Notes: generated by a model not told the origin, from the letters alone. Numbered from the stretch's first letter, positions 9,503 through 21,046 are shown. The stretch is 64,000 bases of DNA from Vibrio gallicus (GCF_024346875.1 NZ_AP024871.1:2232001-2296000); one strand, 5' to 3'. A program made the numbers and translations.

Positions 9503-10261
9503 GTGTCGAAAAGGTTATTATTTTGTTTGGGGCTGCTGTCAAGTTCAGTACTTCATGCAGAAGAACTTTCTGATGCGGATATTGAAGGCCCCTCTCCGTG
9601 GCAATCAGAAGTAGAGTTTGGCTATCAATCTCACTCTGGAAACTCTAGCTCAAAATCCCTTAACTCTCGTCTCAGTGCCGAATACACCTCCGGTCGATAT
9701 CGTGTCAATGGAGAATGGAAATATTACCTTCTCTACAAAGATGGCGATGAAGATAAAAGGCAATCTACTTACGATCTGCAGGGGGACTATAAGCTAGGTA
9801 AAAAGAGCTATGCTTACTCAAGTTTCAAAGGATATGACTCTAAATATAGCGCCTATTTCACTGACTATACGTTATCTGCAGGTTTGGGTTATCAGTTCAC
9901 GAATACTGAAACCTTGGTACTTGAAGGGGAAATTGGTCCAGGTTTTCGATATCAAGAGCCGAACCTAGATGAAATAGATGATGACGATATTATCTTTCCT
10001 GACACCGTCCATGAGGCGATTGTCCGCGGTAATCTAGCCATTACCTGGAAACCAATCAAGAGCCTAGCTATAGGCACTGAATTCACCATTGTAGCCGGTA
10101 AAAGCAATATTCGTACTGATAATGAATTCTCGGTGGTCAATGAGATAACCGATGATATTGCACTTAAGATTGTCCATAACCGTCAGTACCATAACAAGGT
10201 ACCAAATGGACTCAGCAATACCGACTCAGTTACGTCGATTAACCTACTTTTCCTTTTCTAA
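9503..10261 (+). CDS. DUF481 outer-membrane protein (YdiY-like)
   Basis: A 252-residue protein with a signal peptide (hydrophobic residues 4-17, cleavage near HAEE) and a barrel-like mature sequence of alternating aromatic and polar strands. It ends in LLFLF with a terminal phenylalanine, as expected for an outer-membrane barrel. The pattern (WQSEVEFGYQSHSGNSSSKS near the start, YKLGKKSYAYSSFKGYDSK in the middle) fits DUF481/YdiY-like proteins, some of which are acid-induced. The molecular role is unknown. The start is GTG at 9503 with GAGGT eight bases upstream, and no ATG competes. It converges on the rplI operon and shares a hairpin terminator with it. Confidence 0.8.
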   Translation: MSKRLLFCLGLLSSSVLHAEELSDADIEGPSPWQSEVEFGYQSHSGNSSSKSLNSRLSAEYTSGRYRVNGEWKYYLLYKDGDEDKRQSTYDLQGDYKLGKKSYAYSSFKGYDSKYSAYFTDYTLSAGLGYQFTNTETLVLEGEIGPGFRYQEPNLDEIDDDDIIFPDTVHEAIVRGNLAITWKPIKSLAIGTEFTIVAGKSNIRTDNEFSVVNEITDDIALKIVHNRQYHNKVPNGLSNTDSVTSINLLFLF

Positions 10262-10268
10262 CAGGCAT

Positions 10269-10295
10269 AAAAAAACACCAGCCGAAGCTGATGTT
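10269..10295 (-). terminator. Terminator of the rpsF-rplI operon with UUCG tetraloop
   Basis: On the minus strand AACATCAGC, loop TTCG, GCTGGTGTT is followed by a T-run. The U:G wobble is paired only in the minus-strand RNA. In the plus-strand RNA it becomes a C/A mismatch, so the hairpin is tuned to the ribosomal operon but probably also stops the DUF481 transcript. Confidence 0.85.
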
Positions 10296-10318
10296 TTTAA
10301 GCTAGTCTTTACTGAAAA

Positions 10319-10771
10319 TTACTCAGCAGCAACAACTTGTAGCGTGATAGTAGCAAAAACTTCAGAATGAAGTTGGATGCTAATTTCAAACTCACCGATG
10401 TTACGTAGAGCGCCTTCAGGAAGACGAACTTCGCTCTTAGATACTTCAACGCCAGCAGCAGTAATTGCGTCAGCGATATCACGAGTACCGATAGAACCGA
10501 ATAGTTTACCTTCGTCACCAGCTTTAGATGCGATAACTACAGCTTCTAGAGCGTTAACGTTCTCAGCACGAGCTTGAGCAGCAGTTAGTTGCTCAGCAAC
10601 TTTAGCTTCTAGTTCAGCACGACGTGTTTCGAACATTTCAACGTTAGATTTAGTTGCCATAACTGCTTTACCTTGAGGGATAAGGAAGTTACGAGCGTAG
10701 CCAGATTTAACGTTTACAGTATCGCCAAGACCACCTAGGTTACCGATTTTATCAAGTAGAATAACTTGCAT
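10319..10771 (-). CDS. rplI: 50S ribosomal protein bL9
   Basis: bL9 binds domain V of 23S rRNA near the base of the L1 stalk and helps keep the reading frame. The protein has 150 residues, the normal length. The N-terminal domain reads [17 protein letters not shown] and carries the conserved [14 protein letters not shown] long helix (about 40-75) and a C-terminal domain with [14 protein letters not shown] follow. It is the last gene of the rpsF-priB-rpsR-rplI operon, 30 bases after rpsR. Confidence 0.98.
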   Translation of the reverse strand: MQVILLDKIGNLGGLGDTVNVKSGYARNFLIPQGKAVMATKSNVEMFETRRAELEAKVAEQLTAAQARAENVNALEAVVIASKAGDEGKLFGSIGTRDIADAITAAGVEVSKSEVRLPEGALRNIGEFEISIQLHSEVFATITLQVVAAE

Positions 10772-10801
10772 TGTTTAATCCTCTTTAAATAAACCGACCG
10801 A

Positions 10802-11032
<231 letters not shown>

Positions 11033-11045
11033 CTATCTCCTGATC

Positions 11046-11348
11046 TTAAATTTGAGTGATGTTGTCGGCATGCAGTACCAATTTCCCTGAGCCGTTTCGG
11101 CTAGTTTGATAAGTGACAAAACCACTTACCTTGATATTGCTGCCTTTAACTAGTTCTTGAGTTAAATTGTTTGACCTATTACCACTTACCACTACCGGCA
11201 TTCGACAATATACTTGTCTTTCGAAGCTAGCTTCTACCACAGTTGAGCGATGCTCAAGCCAAAACTGACAATGTGGTATACCCGCAGGGCTATGGCGTCT
11301 AACTGGATCTTTCGCGATAACACCGCTCAAATCCAATCGATTGGTCAT
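11046..11348 (-). CDS. priB: Primosomal replication protein N (PriB)
   Basis: PriB is an OB-fold single-stranded-DNA-binding dimer that acts with PriA and DnaT to restart stalled forks. The protein has 100 residues. It begins MTNRLDLSGVI and contains SPAGIPHCQFWLEHRS and SGFVTYQTSRNGSGKLVLHA, all typical of PriB rather than SSB. The gene sits between rpsF and rpsR, 8 bases after rpsF, exactly as in E. coli. Confidence 0.96.
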   Translation of the reverse strand: MTNRLDLSGVIAKDPVRRHSPAGIPHCQFWLEHRSTVVEASFERQVYCRMPVVVSGNRSNNLTQELVKGSNIKVSGFVTYQTSRNGSGKLVLHADNITQI

Positions 11349-11356
11349 ACAGTTAA

Positions 11357-11737
11357 TTACTCAGCAGATGCTTCTGGCTTAGCTTCAGAACGCTCTTCAC
11401 GACGTGGAGCACGCTCTTCTTTTTGCTTAAGCATGATAGACTGTTCAGTCTTAGCATCTTTAGTGCGCATGATCATGTTACGTAGAACTGCATCGTTAAA
11501 ACGGAAAGCAGTTTCTAGCTCATCAATCACAGCTTGACCAGCTTCAACGTTCATAAGAACGTAGTGAGCTTTGTGAAGCTTGTTGATTGGGTAAGCCAGT
11601 TGACGACGACCCCAATCTTCTAGACGGTGGATAGTACCGCCAGCTTCAGTGATAGAACCAGTGTAACGCTCGATCATGCCAGCAACTTGCTCGCTTTGAT
11701 CAGGGTGCACCATGAATACGATTTCGTAATGACGCAT
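11357..11737 (-). CDS. rpsF: 30S ribosomal protein bS6
   Basis: bS6 binds 16S rRNA with bS18 on the platform. The protein has 126 residues: a ferredoxin-like core beginning [17 protein letters not shown], with [14 protein letters not shown] and HYVLMNVEA, and a C-terminal tail with charged Glu/Arg repeats. In E. coli this tail is a target of glutamate addition by RimK. It is the first gene of the operon, preceded by a strong AAGGAG ribosome site and an S6:S18-type leader. Confidence 0.98.
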   Translation of the reverse strand: MRHYEIVFMVHPDQSEQVAGMIERYTGSITEAGGTIHRLEDWGRRQLAYPINKLHKAHYVLMNVEAGQAVIDELETAFRFNDAVLRNMIMRTKDAKTEQSIMLKQKEERAPRREERSEAKPEASAE

Positions 11738-11760
11738 ATGTTGCTCCTTACGGATTATTA

Positions 11761-11819
11761 GCTTCCACGAATGGCTCGGTCGTCCAGAGGAAGCAAGGAA
11801 CTAAAGATAAATGACCGAG
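11761..11819 (-). promoter_or_regulatory. S6:S18-type autoregulatory leader RNA
   Basis: In the rpsF leader (minus-strand RNA) GCUUCC and GGAAGC (11789-11794 and 11761-11766) can pair and enclose GACGACCGAGCC with a conserved-looking CCG (11777-11779). The known S6:S18 leader motif of this operon presents a CCG bulge for S18 binding. A second, mutually exclusive pairing is possible: CUCGGUC (from 11813-11819) with GACCGAG (from 11775-11781). The match to the family is by position and motif, not by a covariance model. Confidence 0.65.
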
Positions 11820-11956
11820 TTTTAAGGACGGCAAATAGTACAGAAATCAGGCAGCAAGATCAAGAGAAAAAGCCCCCTAGTTCATCATATTCTTTAAAAG
11901 CACTTTATTCGTACATTTAACAATCAGTTACCGACTACTAACGCCTTATTCCAGAT

Positions 11957-11983
11957 AAAAAAACAGGAGCCTAAGTTCCTATT
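11957..11983 (-). terminator. Probable terminator of the nsrR-rnr-rlmB unit
   Basis: On the minus strand AATAGGA and TCCTGTT can pair (7 bp including one U:G) around an 8-base loop, followed by a T-run. It is weaker than the other terminators here but correctly placed 20 bases after rlmB. Confidence 0.6.
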
Positions 11984-12003
11984 TGATAATTGCGATATAC
12001 AAC

Positions 12004-12741
12004 CTAGTTTTGACGCTGTCTCACTGCTTCAAATAAACAAATACCGGAAGCAACCGATACGTTTAAGCTTGATACTGACCCTGCCATTGGGATTTTAATT
12101 AAATCATCACAGGTTTCACGCGTTAGGCGACGCATACCATCCCCTTCAGCTCCCATAACGATAGCTAACGGACCATTAAGCTTACTGTGATAGATATCAT
12201 GAGTCGCTTCTCCAGCCGTCCCTACAATCCATACACCTCGTTCTTGCAGGTGACGCATAGTACGCGCAAGGTTAGTTACGCGAACTAGAGGTACGGTTTC
12301 AGCAGCCCCACAGGCTACCTTGCTTACCGTTGCTGTGAGCGGTGCAGACCTATCTTTAGGTACAATAACCGCAGCCACACCAGCGGCATCAGCGTTACGT
12401 AAACAAGCACCTAGGTTATGCGGATCGGTAACACCATCTAAAATAAGCAGTAGTGGGGTTTCATGGCCTACCAATACGTCATCAAGGTCATTTTCATTTA
12501 ATGCTTTAGTCGGTTTTACTCGCGCAATAATCCCTTGATGATTAGCACCTTTTGCTTTCTCATCTAATGGCTTACGGCCCATTTGTTGGATAGATATACC
12601 ATAGGTTTGTAGCAGCTTAAGTAAAGGCAATAGACGGTCATCTTGACGACCTTTAAGTACAAATACCTCAATAAAACGTGCAGGGTCTTTTTCCAACACG
12701 GCTTTTACCGCGTGAATACCGTAAATAAATTCGTTACTCAT
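12004..12741 (-). CDS. rlmB: 23S rRNA (guanosine(2251)-2'-O)-methyltransferase
   Basis: RlmB methylates G2251 in the peptidyl-transferase P-loop using SAM. The 245-residue length is that of E. coli RlmB. An N-terminal L30e-like domain ([13 protein letters not shown]) precedes the SPOUT knot with its three motifs: [30 protein letters not shown] and [15 protein letters not shown]. It lies 12 bases after rnr, in the conserved nsrR-rnr-rlmB order. Confidence 0.97.
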   Translation of the reverse strand: MSNEFIYGIHAVKAVLEKDPARFIEVFVLKGRQDDRLLPLLKLLQTYGISIQQMGRKPLDEKAKGANHQGIIARVKPTKALNENDLDDVLVGHETPLLLILDGVTDPHNLGACLRNADAAGVAAVIVPKDRSAPLTATVSKVACGAAETVPLVRVTNLARTMRHLQERGVWIVGTAGEATHDIYHSKLNGPLAIVMGAEGDGMRRLTRETCDDLIKIPMAGSVSSLNVSVASGICLFEAVRQRQN

Positions 12742-12753
12742 TAATTAATTCTC

Positions 12754-15195
12754 TTACTTCTTGTTGCTGCGAGACTTGTTGTTGCTTGCTCGTGATTTTG
12801 CATTACGCGCTTTATCGCCCTTAGGCTTCTTAGGCTTCTTAGGCTTGCTCGGCTTATCAGCGCTGCCATCAGGGCGCACAGTCGGCTCAATCATAGCCTT
12901 GGCTTTGCCACCCTTCGCACTAGCCTGCTTTTTAGTACTTTCAGCTATGCGCTTCTTAGAGGTCTTACCTTTGCCTCTTGGTACTCGCTGGCTACCGGCT
13001 ATTTCAAAGTCTATCTGCTTGTCATTCAGATTAACGGCTAAAACCTTAACCTTAACTTGGTCACCTAAACGATAGATCTGTCCTGAACTTTCACCGACCA
13101 AGCGCTGACCAACACCATCAAAACGGTAATAGTCATTCGCTAATGATGAGATATGAACTAAACCATCTATATGCAGATCGCTCAAGCGAACAAAGAAGCC
13201 AAATGCAGTTACATTGGCAATAACCCCTTGTAACTCTTCACCAACATGGTCTTGCATGTACTCACACTTGAGCCAATCAGCAACATCTCGTGTGGCATCA
13301 TCAGCGCGTCGCTCTGTCATCGAACACTGCTCACCATACACATCCATATCATCAAATGAATAATGGTATCCGCCAGTTGGGGTCCAGATATCTTGATTCT
13401 GCCCCTCTTGCTTCGCGATTAAATACTTAATAGCACGGTGTAGCAGAAGGTCAGGATAACGTCGAATCGGTGATGTAAAGTGAGCGTAACGTTTTAAGGC
13501 TAAGCCAAAGTGACCGGCATTGTCTGGATTATACACCGCTTGTTTCATTGAACGCAGCAACATAGTCTGGATCAGTTCTTTATCCGGACGCTCACGTACC
13601 AATGCCATCAAGTCAGCATAGTCAGTTGGAGATGGCTCCAATCCACCGTTAAGGAATAAACCAAGCTCACCAAGGAAGTCTTTAAAGCCCGTTAAGCGTT
13701 CTTCACCTGGCGATTCATGGATACGATACAAGGCCGGCTCTTTGGATTTTTCTACCAAAGATGCAGAAGCAATATTGGCCAGTATCATGCATTCTTCAAT
13801 TAATTTATGGGCATCGTTTCGAATTACAGGCTCAATACGATCAATCTTGCGCTCGGCATTAAAGATAAACTTGGTTTCGACTGTTTCAAACTCTATTGCT
13901 CCACGCTTATCACGCGACTGCTTTAGAGCCTGATACATGTTATGTAATTCTTGCAGATGCGGTACAACGCTCTGATAGCGCTCTGTTAGCTCTTTGTCGC
14001 CATTTAAGATGTCATTTACCTTGGTATAGGTAAGTCGAGCATGAGAGTTCATTACCGCTTCGTAGTGCTTATAGCCCGAGAGCTTGCCACTATCAGAAAC
14101 GGTCATTTCGCATACCATACATAAACGGTCAACCTGAGGATTTAGTGAGCACAGTCCATTGGAAAGCACTTCAGGTAGCATAGGGACAACTTGTGAAGGG
14201 AAGTAAACAGAGTTGCCTCGGTTAATCGCTTCTTTATCTAAAGCTGAATTAGGACGTACATAATAGCTTACATCGGCGATTGCCACCCAAAGACGCCATC
14301 CACCAGTCTTCTTGCGTTCACAATACACTGCGTCATCAAAATCTCGAGCATCTTCGCCATCGATGGTCACCAATGGTAATTGACGTAAATCAACACGGCC
14401 GACCTTAGCCTCTTCTGGCACTTCTTCAGCTAAACCAGAGACCTGCTTAGTTACTTCTTGTGGCCACTCATTTGGGATCTGGTGGGTTTTTATGGCGATT
14501 TGAGTTTCCATTCCAGGCGCAAGATTCTCACCTAAAACTTCAACGACCTTACCCGACATACCACGAGAGCGATTGCCACGATCAGTAAGTTCGATAACCA
14601 CAACATTGCCCATACGAGCCCCTGAGCGATCGGCTTCAGGGATCAAGATATCATGGTGAATTCGAGAGTCATCAGGAACAACATAAGCATGACCGAACTC
14701 CAAAAAGAAGCGACCTACAATCTGAGTGCTCTGCTCTTCTAGAACTCGAACAATACGACCTTCTTTGCGTCCACGTTTATCCGTACCAGCTTCTTGAACT
14801 AATACATAGTCACCATGGATAACATTGCGCATTTGATGGAACGGAAGCACTAGGTCTTTATCTCGACCAATCACCCCTTCAGGGCGAACCCAACCATAGC
14901 CATCTTTGTGACCTATGATATGGCCTTTGATCATTTCTAGTTTTTCAGGCACCGCAAAGCATTGTCTGCGGGTAAAGACCAATTGCCCATCGCGCAACAT
15001 CGCATTTAGGCGACGTCTTAAACCTTCATATTGATCTTCTCCTTTCAGCTCAAGGGCTGCAAAAAGATCATTACGGTTCATTGGGGCTCCAGCATTTTGC
15101 AAGAAATTGAGAATAAACTCCCTACTTGGTACTGGATTGGCGTAATTTTCAGCTTCACGCTTTGCGTGAGGATCGCGTTCGAATGATTCGGACAT
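12754..15195 (-). CDS. rnr: Ribonuclease R
   Basis: RNase R is the 3'-5' exoribonuclease able to degrade structured RNA. It acts in rRNA quality control, tmRNA-linked decay and cold survival. The protein has 813 residues. An N-terminal winged-helix and two cold-shock domains precede the RNB domain, with catalytic aspartates in [13 protein letters not shown] (about 276-288) and [16 protein letters not shown]. An S1 domain ([15 protein letters not shown]) and a long Lys/Arg-rich low-complexity tail (about the last 80 residues) follow. It lies 93 bases downstream of nsrR and 12 bases before rlmB. Confidence 0.97.
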   Translation of the reverse strand: MSESFERDPHAKREAENYANPVPSREFILNFLQNAGAPMNRNDLFAALELKGEDQYEGLRRRLNAMLRDGQLVFTRRQCFAVPEKLEMIKGHIIGHKDGYGWVRPEGVIGRDKDLVLPFHQMRNVIHGDYVLVQEAGTDKRGRKEGRIVRVLEEQSTQIVGRFFLEFGHAYVVPDDSRIHHDILIPEADRSGARMGNVVVIELTDRGNRSRGMSGKVVEVLGENLAPGMETQIAIKTHQIPNEWPQEVTKQVSGLAEEVPEEAKVGRVDLRQLPLVTIDGEDARDFDDAVYCERKKTGGWRLWVAIADVSYYVRPNSALDKEAINRGNSVYFPSQVVPMLPEVLSNGLCSLNPQVDRLCMVCEMTVSDSGKLSGYKHYEAVMNSHARLTYTKVNDILNGDKELTERYQSVVPHLQELHNMYQALKQSRDKRGAIEFETVETKFIFNAERKIDRIEPVIRNDAHKLIEECMILANIASASLVEKSKEPALYRIHESPGEERLTGFKDFLGELGLFLNGGLEPSPTDYADLMALVRERPDKELIQTMLLRSMKQAVYNPDNAGHFGLALKRYAHFTSPIRRYPDLLLHRAIKYLIAKQEGQNQDIWTPTGGYHYSFDDMDVYGEQCSMTERRADDATRDVADWLKCEYMQDHVGEELQGVIANVTAFGFFVRLSDLHIDGLVHISSLANDYYRFDGVGQRLVGESSGQIYRLGDQVKVKVLAVNLNDKQIDFEIAGSQRVPRGKGKTSKKRIAESTKKQASAKGGKAKAMIEPTVRPDGSADKPSKPKKPKKPKGDKARNAKSRASNNKSRSNKK

Positions 15196-15288
15196 GAGTG
15201 AACTCGTTAACTGAGGCGGTTACATCTAGTATATTCTAGTCACCGCCAACAAGGGAAAAATGCTTAAAAATTAGTAATTAAATTAAGC

Positions 15289-15714
15289 TCAAGGTTTAGA
15301 TAGTAAGATCAGCAGGTCACTATTTTCGTCAAGCAACTCATCAAGATGACACTTATCCAATTCGGCTAAAAATGCTTCTTTTGCATTATGTAGATAAGAC
15401 TTTAGCCGACAAGCCGGTGTTATGTGGCAAAACTCTGGAGAGCAGTTGATCACTTGCAATGGTTCTAATTCACGTACCACCGATCCGATATTGATTTGAC
15501 TCGCTGTTTGCTTAAGGCGAATACCACCATTCTTACCACGAATAGTTTCAATGAAGCCCTTTTGACCAAGCTTATTTACAATCTTAACCATATGGTTTCG
15601 AGAGATATCAAACACCTCACTTACCTGAGTAATATTGGTCAATTCACCTTTTTTTAGGGCAGCTAGATAAATCAATGTTCGTATTGCGTAATCGGTAAAA
15701 CTGGTAATTTGCAT
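15289..15714 (-). CDS. nsrR: Nitric-oxide-sensing Rrf2-family repressor NsrR
   Basis: NsrR is an iron-sulfur repressor whose cluster is destroyed by NO. It controls hmp and other detoxification genes. The protein has 141 residues. An N-terminal winged helix begins [20 protein letters not shown] and includes [16 protein letters not shown]. The three cluster cysteines lie in [12 protein letters not shown] (about residues 91-102), with the spacing expected for NsrR rather than IscR. It is divergent from hmp with a candidate NsrR operator between them, and first in line before rnr and rlmB. Confidence 0.94.
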   Translation of the reverse strand: MQITSFTDYAIRTLIYLAALKKGELTNITQVSEVFDISRNHMVKIVNKLGQKGFIETIRGKNGGIRLKQTASQINIGSVVRELEPLQVINCSPEFCHITPACRLKSYLHNAKEAFLAELDKCHLDELLDENSDLLILLSKP

Positions 15715-15783
15715 CTATTCTCTCCCTTATCAACGCTATTCTAATTCTTTTGTTGACTTTAGGATACATTTTATAGAGATTAT

Positions 15784-15806
15784 AAGGTATACATTAAATA
15801 CACCTT
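15784..15806 (+). promoter_or_regulatory. NsrR operator in the nsrR-hmp intergenic region
   Basis: Two 11-base halves, AAGGTATACAT (15784-15794) and AAATACACCTT (15796-15806), are separated by one base. They fit the NsrR 11-1-11 inverted consensus AAGATGYATTT-N-AAATGCATCTT. The right half matches at 9 of 11 positions and the left half at 6 of 11. The site ends 15 bases before the hmp start, so binding would block hmp transcription. Confidence 0.65.
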
Positions 15807-15821
15807 TACGGAATGAAGCTT

Positions 15822-17006
15822 ATGTTATCTCAATCAACTATTGATATCGTCAAGGCAACAGCTCCAGTTGTTGCTCAAACAGGCCCAGCTCTAACTGCGC
15901 ATTTCTATGATCGCATGTTTTCTCACAATCCCGAGCTCAAGGACATTTTTAACATGAGCAACCAGCGTAACGGTGACCAACGTGAAGCGTTATTCAACGC
16001 TATATGCGGTTACGCTGCTAACATTGAAAACATTGAAGCCCTGCTGCCTGTAGTCGAAAAAATTGCGCAAAAACATACAAGTTTTATGATTACCGCCGAG
16101 CAATACCAAATTGTTGGTGGTCACCTATTAGCGACTATTGATGAGCTACTTTCTCCTGGCCAAGACGTTCTTGATGCTTGGGGTGAAGCCTATGGCTTAC
16201 TCGCTGACATCTTCATTCAAAGAGAAGAACAAATTTACCAAAGCATTGAATCTGATACTGGCGGCTGGCGTGGACTAAGAGAATTTAAGGTTGTCGAAAA
16301 ACAACAACAAAGCTCTTTGATCACCAGCTTCGTATTCAAACCATGTGATAATAAGCCTGTTGTAGGCTTTAATCCTGGACAATACCTAGGTATCTATTTT
16401 GACAATGGTGAGTTTGACTACCAAGAAATCCGTCAATATAGCCTATCTTCAAAGCCTGAAACTGACTCTTATCGCATCTCTGTTAAGCGCGAAGGTGAGG
16501 GTTTAGTCTCCAACCATCTTCACAATTCAGTCAAGGTTGGCGATATAGTAAAACTTGCTCCACCCGCAGGTGACTTTTTCCTAGACCAACAAAGTGACAA
16601 GCCTGTAGTGCTGATATCCGCTGGTGTTGGACTTACGCCGACACTATCTATGCTTGAAACCCTTGCCGATAAAGAGCGAGCTGTTACTTGGTTACACGCT
16701 ACAGAAAATGGTGAGCAACACGCATTCAAACAACATGTTTTAGATATCTGCCAAAGCCGAGGCGATTTTGAATACGCTACCTGGTACAACGCACCGTTAG
16801 CTCAAGACGTACCCGCTGAAGATTATCAACACCAAGGGCTTATAAACCTTAGTAAGCTCAATCACCAACAGCTCCCTAAAGATGCAGAAGTCTACTTCTG
16901 TGGTCCAGTAGCATTTATGCAAAGTGTTGCGAAGCAATTAACCGAACTCGGCTTTACTTCAAGCCAAATACATTATGAGTGTTTCGGTCCTCACAAAATC
17001 CTATAA
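15822..17006 (+). CDS. hmp: Flavohemoglobin (nitric oxide dioxygenase)
   Basis: Hmp oxidises NO to nitrate with O2 and NADPH, the main aerobic NO defence. The chosen start ([13 protein letters not shown]) gives 394 residues and aligns with the E. coli N-terminus. GGAA lies about 9 bases upstream, whereas the ATG three codons earlier has little room for a ribosome site. The globin domain (1-140) has the proximal histidine in AQKHTSFMI. The FAD domain has RQYSLSS and the NAD(P)-binding domain has [14 protein letters not shown]. It ends ECFGPHKIL, typical of the family. It is divergent from nsrR, its presumed repressor. Confidence 0.97.
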   Translation: MLSQSTIDIVKATAPVVAQTGPALTAHFYDRMFSHNPELKDIFNMSNQRNGDQREALFNAICGYAANIENIEALLPVVEKIAQKHTSFMITAEQYQIVGGHLLATIDELLSPGQDVLDAWGEAYGLLADIFIQREEQIYQSIESDTGGWRGLREFKVVEKQQQSSLITSFVFKPCDNKPVVGFNPGQYLGIYFDNGEFDYQEIRQYSLSSKPETDSYRISVKREGEGLVSNHLHNSVKVGDIVKLAPPAGDFFLDQQSDKPVVLISAGVGLTPTLSMLETLADKERAVTWLHATENGEQHAFKQHVLDICQSRGDFEYATWYNAPLAQDVPAEDYQHQGLINLSKLNHQQLPKDAEVYFCGPVAFMQSVAKQLTELGFTSSQIHYECFGPHKIL

Positions 17007-17007
17007 A

Positions 17008-17041
17008 ATAAAAAAACCGGCTTTAAAAGCCGGTTTTTTTT
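17008..17041. terminator. Bidirectional terminator between hmp and purA
   Basis: CCGGCTT (17017-17023) pairs with AAGCCGG (17027-17033), with A-runs to the left and T-runs to the right. It serves both convergent genes. Confidence 0.92.
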
Positions 17042-17057
17042 CATCTGCTCTAAAAAA

Positions 17058-18407
<1,350 letters not shown>

Positions 18408-18601
18408 CTAGCACTGAATCAAGTCTGATGCAGTCATTTTTTAATCAGAGTTTTGTATTTCAATGCACCTTTTCTAGGGTTAAATCAATAAAAATGCAAT
18501 CTATTACTAGTCCGATAAAGCTAACCCTTTGTTTGCTATCCATTCCTTTACTAAAAATTCGCTGATACACTTGCTTCACGACTCACCCTCCTGGAACACC
18601 C

Positions 18602-18787
18602 ATGTCGGAATCTATATGGCTAGCCATTGGACTAGTATTGCTCTTTGAAGGTATTGGTCCATTCATTGCACCCGATGGTTGGCGAAAAATGGTTGCCCAA
18701 TTAAGTGCGCAACCCGATACACAATTACGTAGAATCGGTGGCTGCTTAGTCGTCGCTGGCATAGTTATCATCACCATGATGGGCTAG
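18602..18787 (+). CDS. yjeT: DUF2065 small inner-membrane protein YjeT
   Basis: A 61-residue protein with two hydrophobic helices (about 4-22 and 44-60) joined by a basic loop. It matches the DUF2065/YjeT family (SIWLAIGLVLLFEGIGP, then LRRIGGCLVVAGIVI). Function is unknown. In E. coli yjeT lies between hflC and purA on the same strand as both. Here it has the same place but the opposite strand. A reverse-strand frame of similar size overlaps it but reads as a shadow (Pro/Ser-rich, no family resemblance). GGA seven bases before the ATG serves as ribosome site. Confidence 0.85.
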   Translation: MSESIWLAIGLVLLFEGIGPFIAPDGWRKMVAQLSAQPDTQLRRIGGCLVVAGIVIITMMG

Positions 18788-18804
18788 CTAAGCCAATATT
18801 AGAC

Positions 18805-18836
18805 AAAAAAAAGGACTCTAGATTAGAGTCCTTTTT
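18805..18836. terminator. Bidirectional terminator between yjeT and hflC
   Basis: AAGGACTCTA (18811-18820) pairs with TAGAGTCCTT (18824-18833), with an A-run on the left and a T-run on the right. Confidence 0.92.
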
Positions 18837-18854
18837 CGTTGTATCAATCCAAAG

Positions 18855-19841
18855 TTACTTCGCTTTTGGAAGTTTACCTTCAGAGTCATTCATAAAGCGG
18901 AAGAAATCACTCTTAGGATCGAGAACCATAATGTCCCCTTTCTCAGAGAATGATCTTTCATACGCTTTTAGCGAACGAATGAAGCTATAGAACTCAGGGT
19001 CTTTACTATACGATTCTGAATAGATTTTCGCTGCGCGAGCATCTGCTTCACCACGTGTAATTCGAGCCGTTCTATCCGCCTCCGCTAATAGAGTCGCAAC
19101 TTCAAGATCCGCTTGTGCACGAATGATTTCAGCTTTTTCACGACCTTGTGAACGGTGTTTACGAGCAACACTTTCACGTTCAGCGCGCATACGACGGTAG
19201 ATAGATTCACTGATTTCGTCTGGTAAGTTGATTTTCTTCATTCGGAAATCAACTACACGAACACCAAGGTCTTTAAATGCGCTCTTACGAGTGTCATTTA
19301 GTACCTCTTCCATAATCTTGTCACGCTCACCGTCAATCTCAACGGCTTGACGTGCTGCTTCAGATACAGTGTCATCAAGCTCTGATTCATCAGGTAGTAC
19401 AGCTTCATTACGAGGACCAGAAACGATCTGCTTGATTTCTCTAGCACCAATCTCTGAACGTAATACATCCGTTACTTTACGCTCTAAGAGCGCTTGAGCT
19501 GTCAATGCGTTACCGCCACCTGTCGCAAGATAGTATTGACCGAAATCTTCGATACGCCACTTAACATACGAATCGATGATTACATCTTTTTTCTCTGATG
19601 TTACGAAGCGGTCAGCTCTACCATCCATAGTTTGAATGCGTGCATCAAGACGCTTCACACTATCAAACAAAGGCATTTTAAAGTGCAAACCAGGTTCGTA
19701 GATACGAGACATATCGTTCGTATCTTTCATGATTCGACCAAAGCGAACCACGATGCCGCGTTCCCCTTCTGGAATTACGAATAGTGACATCAACATTAGA
19801 GCAAGAGTAACTACTAATACTGGGATCATTAACTTACGCAT
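18855..19841 (-). CDS. hflC: FtsH modulator, SPFH/band-7 protein HflC
   Basis: HflC forms with HflK a large membrane cage around the FtsH protease and modulates its access to substrates. The protein has 328 residues: one N-terminal membrane anchor (about 4-22), the SPFH domain (GERGIVVRFGRI), and a long charged helix (about 190-260) with alternating Ala/Glu/Arg typical of stomatin-like proteins. It follows hflK by two bases and is the last gene of the tsaE-hflC run, with a terminator immediately downstream. Confidence 0.96.
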   Translation of the reverse strand: MRKLMIPVLVVTLALMLMSLFVIPEGERGIVVRFGRIMKDTNDMSRIYEPGLHFKMPLFDSVKRLDARIQTMDGRADRFVTSEKKDVIIDSYVKWRIEDFGQYYLATGGGNALTAQALLERKVTDVLRSEIGAREIKQIVSGPRNEAVLPDESELDDTVSEAARQAVEIDGERDKIMEEVLNDTRKSAFKDLGVRVVDFRMKKINLPDEISESIYRRMRAERESVARKHRSQGREKAEIIRAQADLEVATLLAEADRTARITRGEADARAAKIYSESYSKDPEFYSFIRSLKAYERSFSEKGDIMVLDPKSDFFRFMNDSEGKLPKAK

Positions 19842-19843
19842 TC

Positions 19844-21046
19844 TTAGTATCTCCCTTGACGGGTAGTAGTTGAACGATCTTGAGTTTGAGGCTGAGGCTC
19901 AGTTTTCGGCTTATCAGCATCTAGCACAATCTTGTCGTAGGCTGATGAAGATCGATTCGCTCGCTTAGTTGAATCACTCTTCTGCCCTGCTAGTTTATCC
20001 ATTGGAAGATAAAGTAGGTTGCCGCTTGAATCAGAGTCAATTAGCACTTTAGATGTATTTGAATACACCTCTTCCATTGTATCTAGGTACAAGCGATTGC
20101 GAGTTACTTTAGGCGCTGCTTCATACTCAGGAAGGAGTTTTTCAAACTGCGCTACTTGACCTTGAGCTTCATTAACTACGCGCTCACTGTAACCCAAAGC
20201 TTCTTTCTTCAGACGTTCTGAACGACCAGTCGCTTTTGGTAAGATTTCATTTTTATACGCTTCCGCTTCACGGATGAAACGCTCTTCATCTTCTCGCGCT
20301 GCGATTGCATCATCAAATGAGTCTTTAACTTGCTCCGGTGGACGAGCAGATTGGAAGTTAACATCCACAATCTGAATCCCCATATCATAATTATCAATGA
20401 TACGATTTAGAGTCACCTGAGTACTTTGACGAATTTGCTGACGGCCACTGGTTAGAATGCTGTCCATCAAAGAGTCGCCAATAACTGCTCGCAGTGCTGA
20501 GTCGGTTGCTTGACGCAAGCTATCATCAGCATTGGTTACACGATAAAGATATTTGTACGGATCAGAGATTCGATACTGCACACCCATACCAACCGTTACT
20601 ACGTTTTCATCTTTCGTTAACATCAAGCCAGAAGCTTGAAGTGCACGAATTGCTTCAACGTTAACTGTTGTCACTTCATCAACAAAGCGTGGACGCCAGT
20701 TCAGACCAGGATCAACAACGCGGTCATACTTACCTAATCGCAAGACAACACCACGCTCTGCTTCACCTACGGTATAGAAACCTGACGCGCCCCATACAAC
20801 GACAGCAATCAGCGCAATCAGGCCAAACCCGATAGCACCACCACCGTTCATTGATGAACCGCCACTGCGTTTTCCACCACCAAACTTACCACTGAGCTTT
20901 TGACTCAGTTTACTAAATACTTCATCCAAATCAGGTGGCCCTTGATTGCGACCTCCTGAATTTTGATTGCCGCGATCATTGTTTCCCCAAGGATCATTAT
21001 CACGGCCATTGTTTCCGTTGTTATTTCCAGGCTCGTTCCACGCCAT
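19844..21046 (-). CDS. hflK: FtsH modulator, SPFH/band-7 protein HflK
   Basis: HflK is the partner of HflC in the FtsH-HflKC complex. The protein has 400 residues. A cytoplasmic N-terminal region rich in Asn and Gly (about 1-40, low complexity) is followed by a Gly/Ser segment, one membrane helix (about 73-93), the SPFH domain (VGEAERGVVLRLGKYD) and a long coiled-coil region. The C-terminal tail contains Thr/Gln repeats. It lies 45 bases after hflX and two bases before hflC, so the two are probably translationally coupled. Confidence 0.96.
   Translation of the reverse strand: MAWNEPGNNNGNNGRDNDPWGNNDRGNQNSGGRNQGPPDLDEVFSKLSQKLSGKFGGGKRSGGSSMNGGGAIGFGLIALIAVVVWGASGFYTVGEAERGVVLRLGKYDRVVDPGLNWRPRFVDEVTTVNVEAIRALQASGLMLTKDENVVTVGMGVQYRISDPYKYLYRVTNADDSLRQATDSALRAVIGDSLMDSILTSGRQQIRQSTQVTLNRIIDNYDMGIQIVDVNFQSARPPEQVKDSFDDAIAAREDEERFIREAEAYKNEILPKATGRSERLKKEALGYSERVVNEAQGQVAQFEKLLPEYEAAPKVTRNRLYLDTMEEVYSNTSKVLIDSDSSGNLLYLPMDKLAGQKSDSTKRANRSSSAYDKIVLDADKPKTEPQPQTQDRSTTTRQGRY

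Noticed and set aside
12761..13075. 104-codon plus-strand open frame
   Set aside because: It is opposite the Lys/Arg-rich tail of RNase R; its Leu-rich composition is a by-product of that codon bias.
18583..18777. 64-codon open frame on the minus strand
   Set aside because: It is the antisense of yjeT, whose plus-strand product matches DUF2065; the minus frame has no family resemblance.
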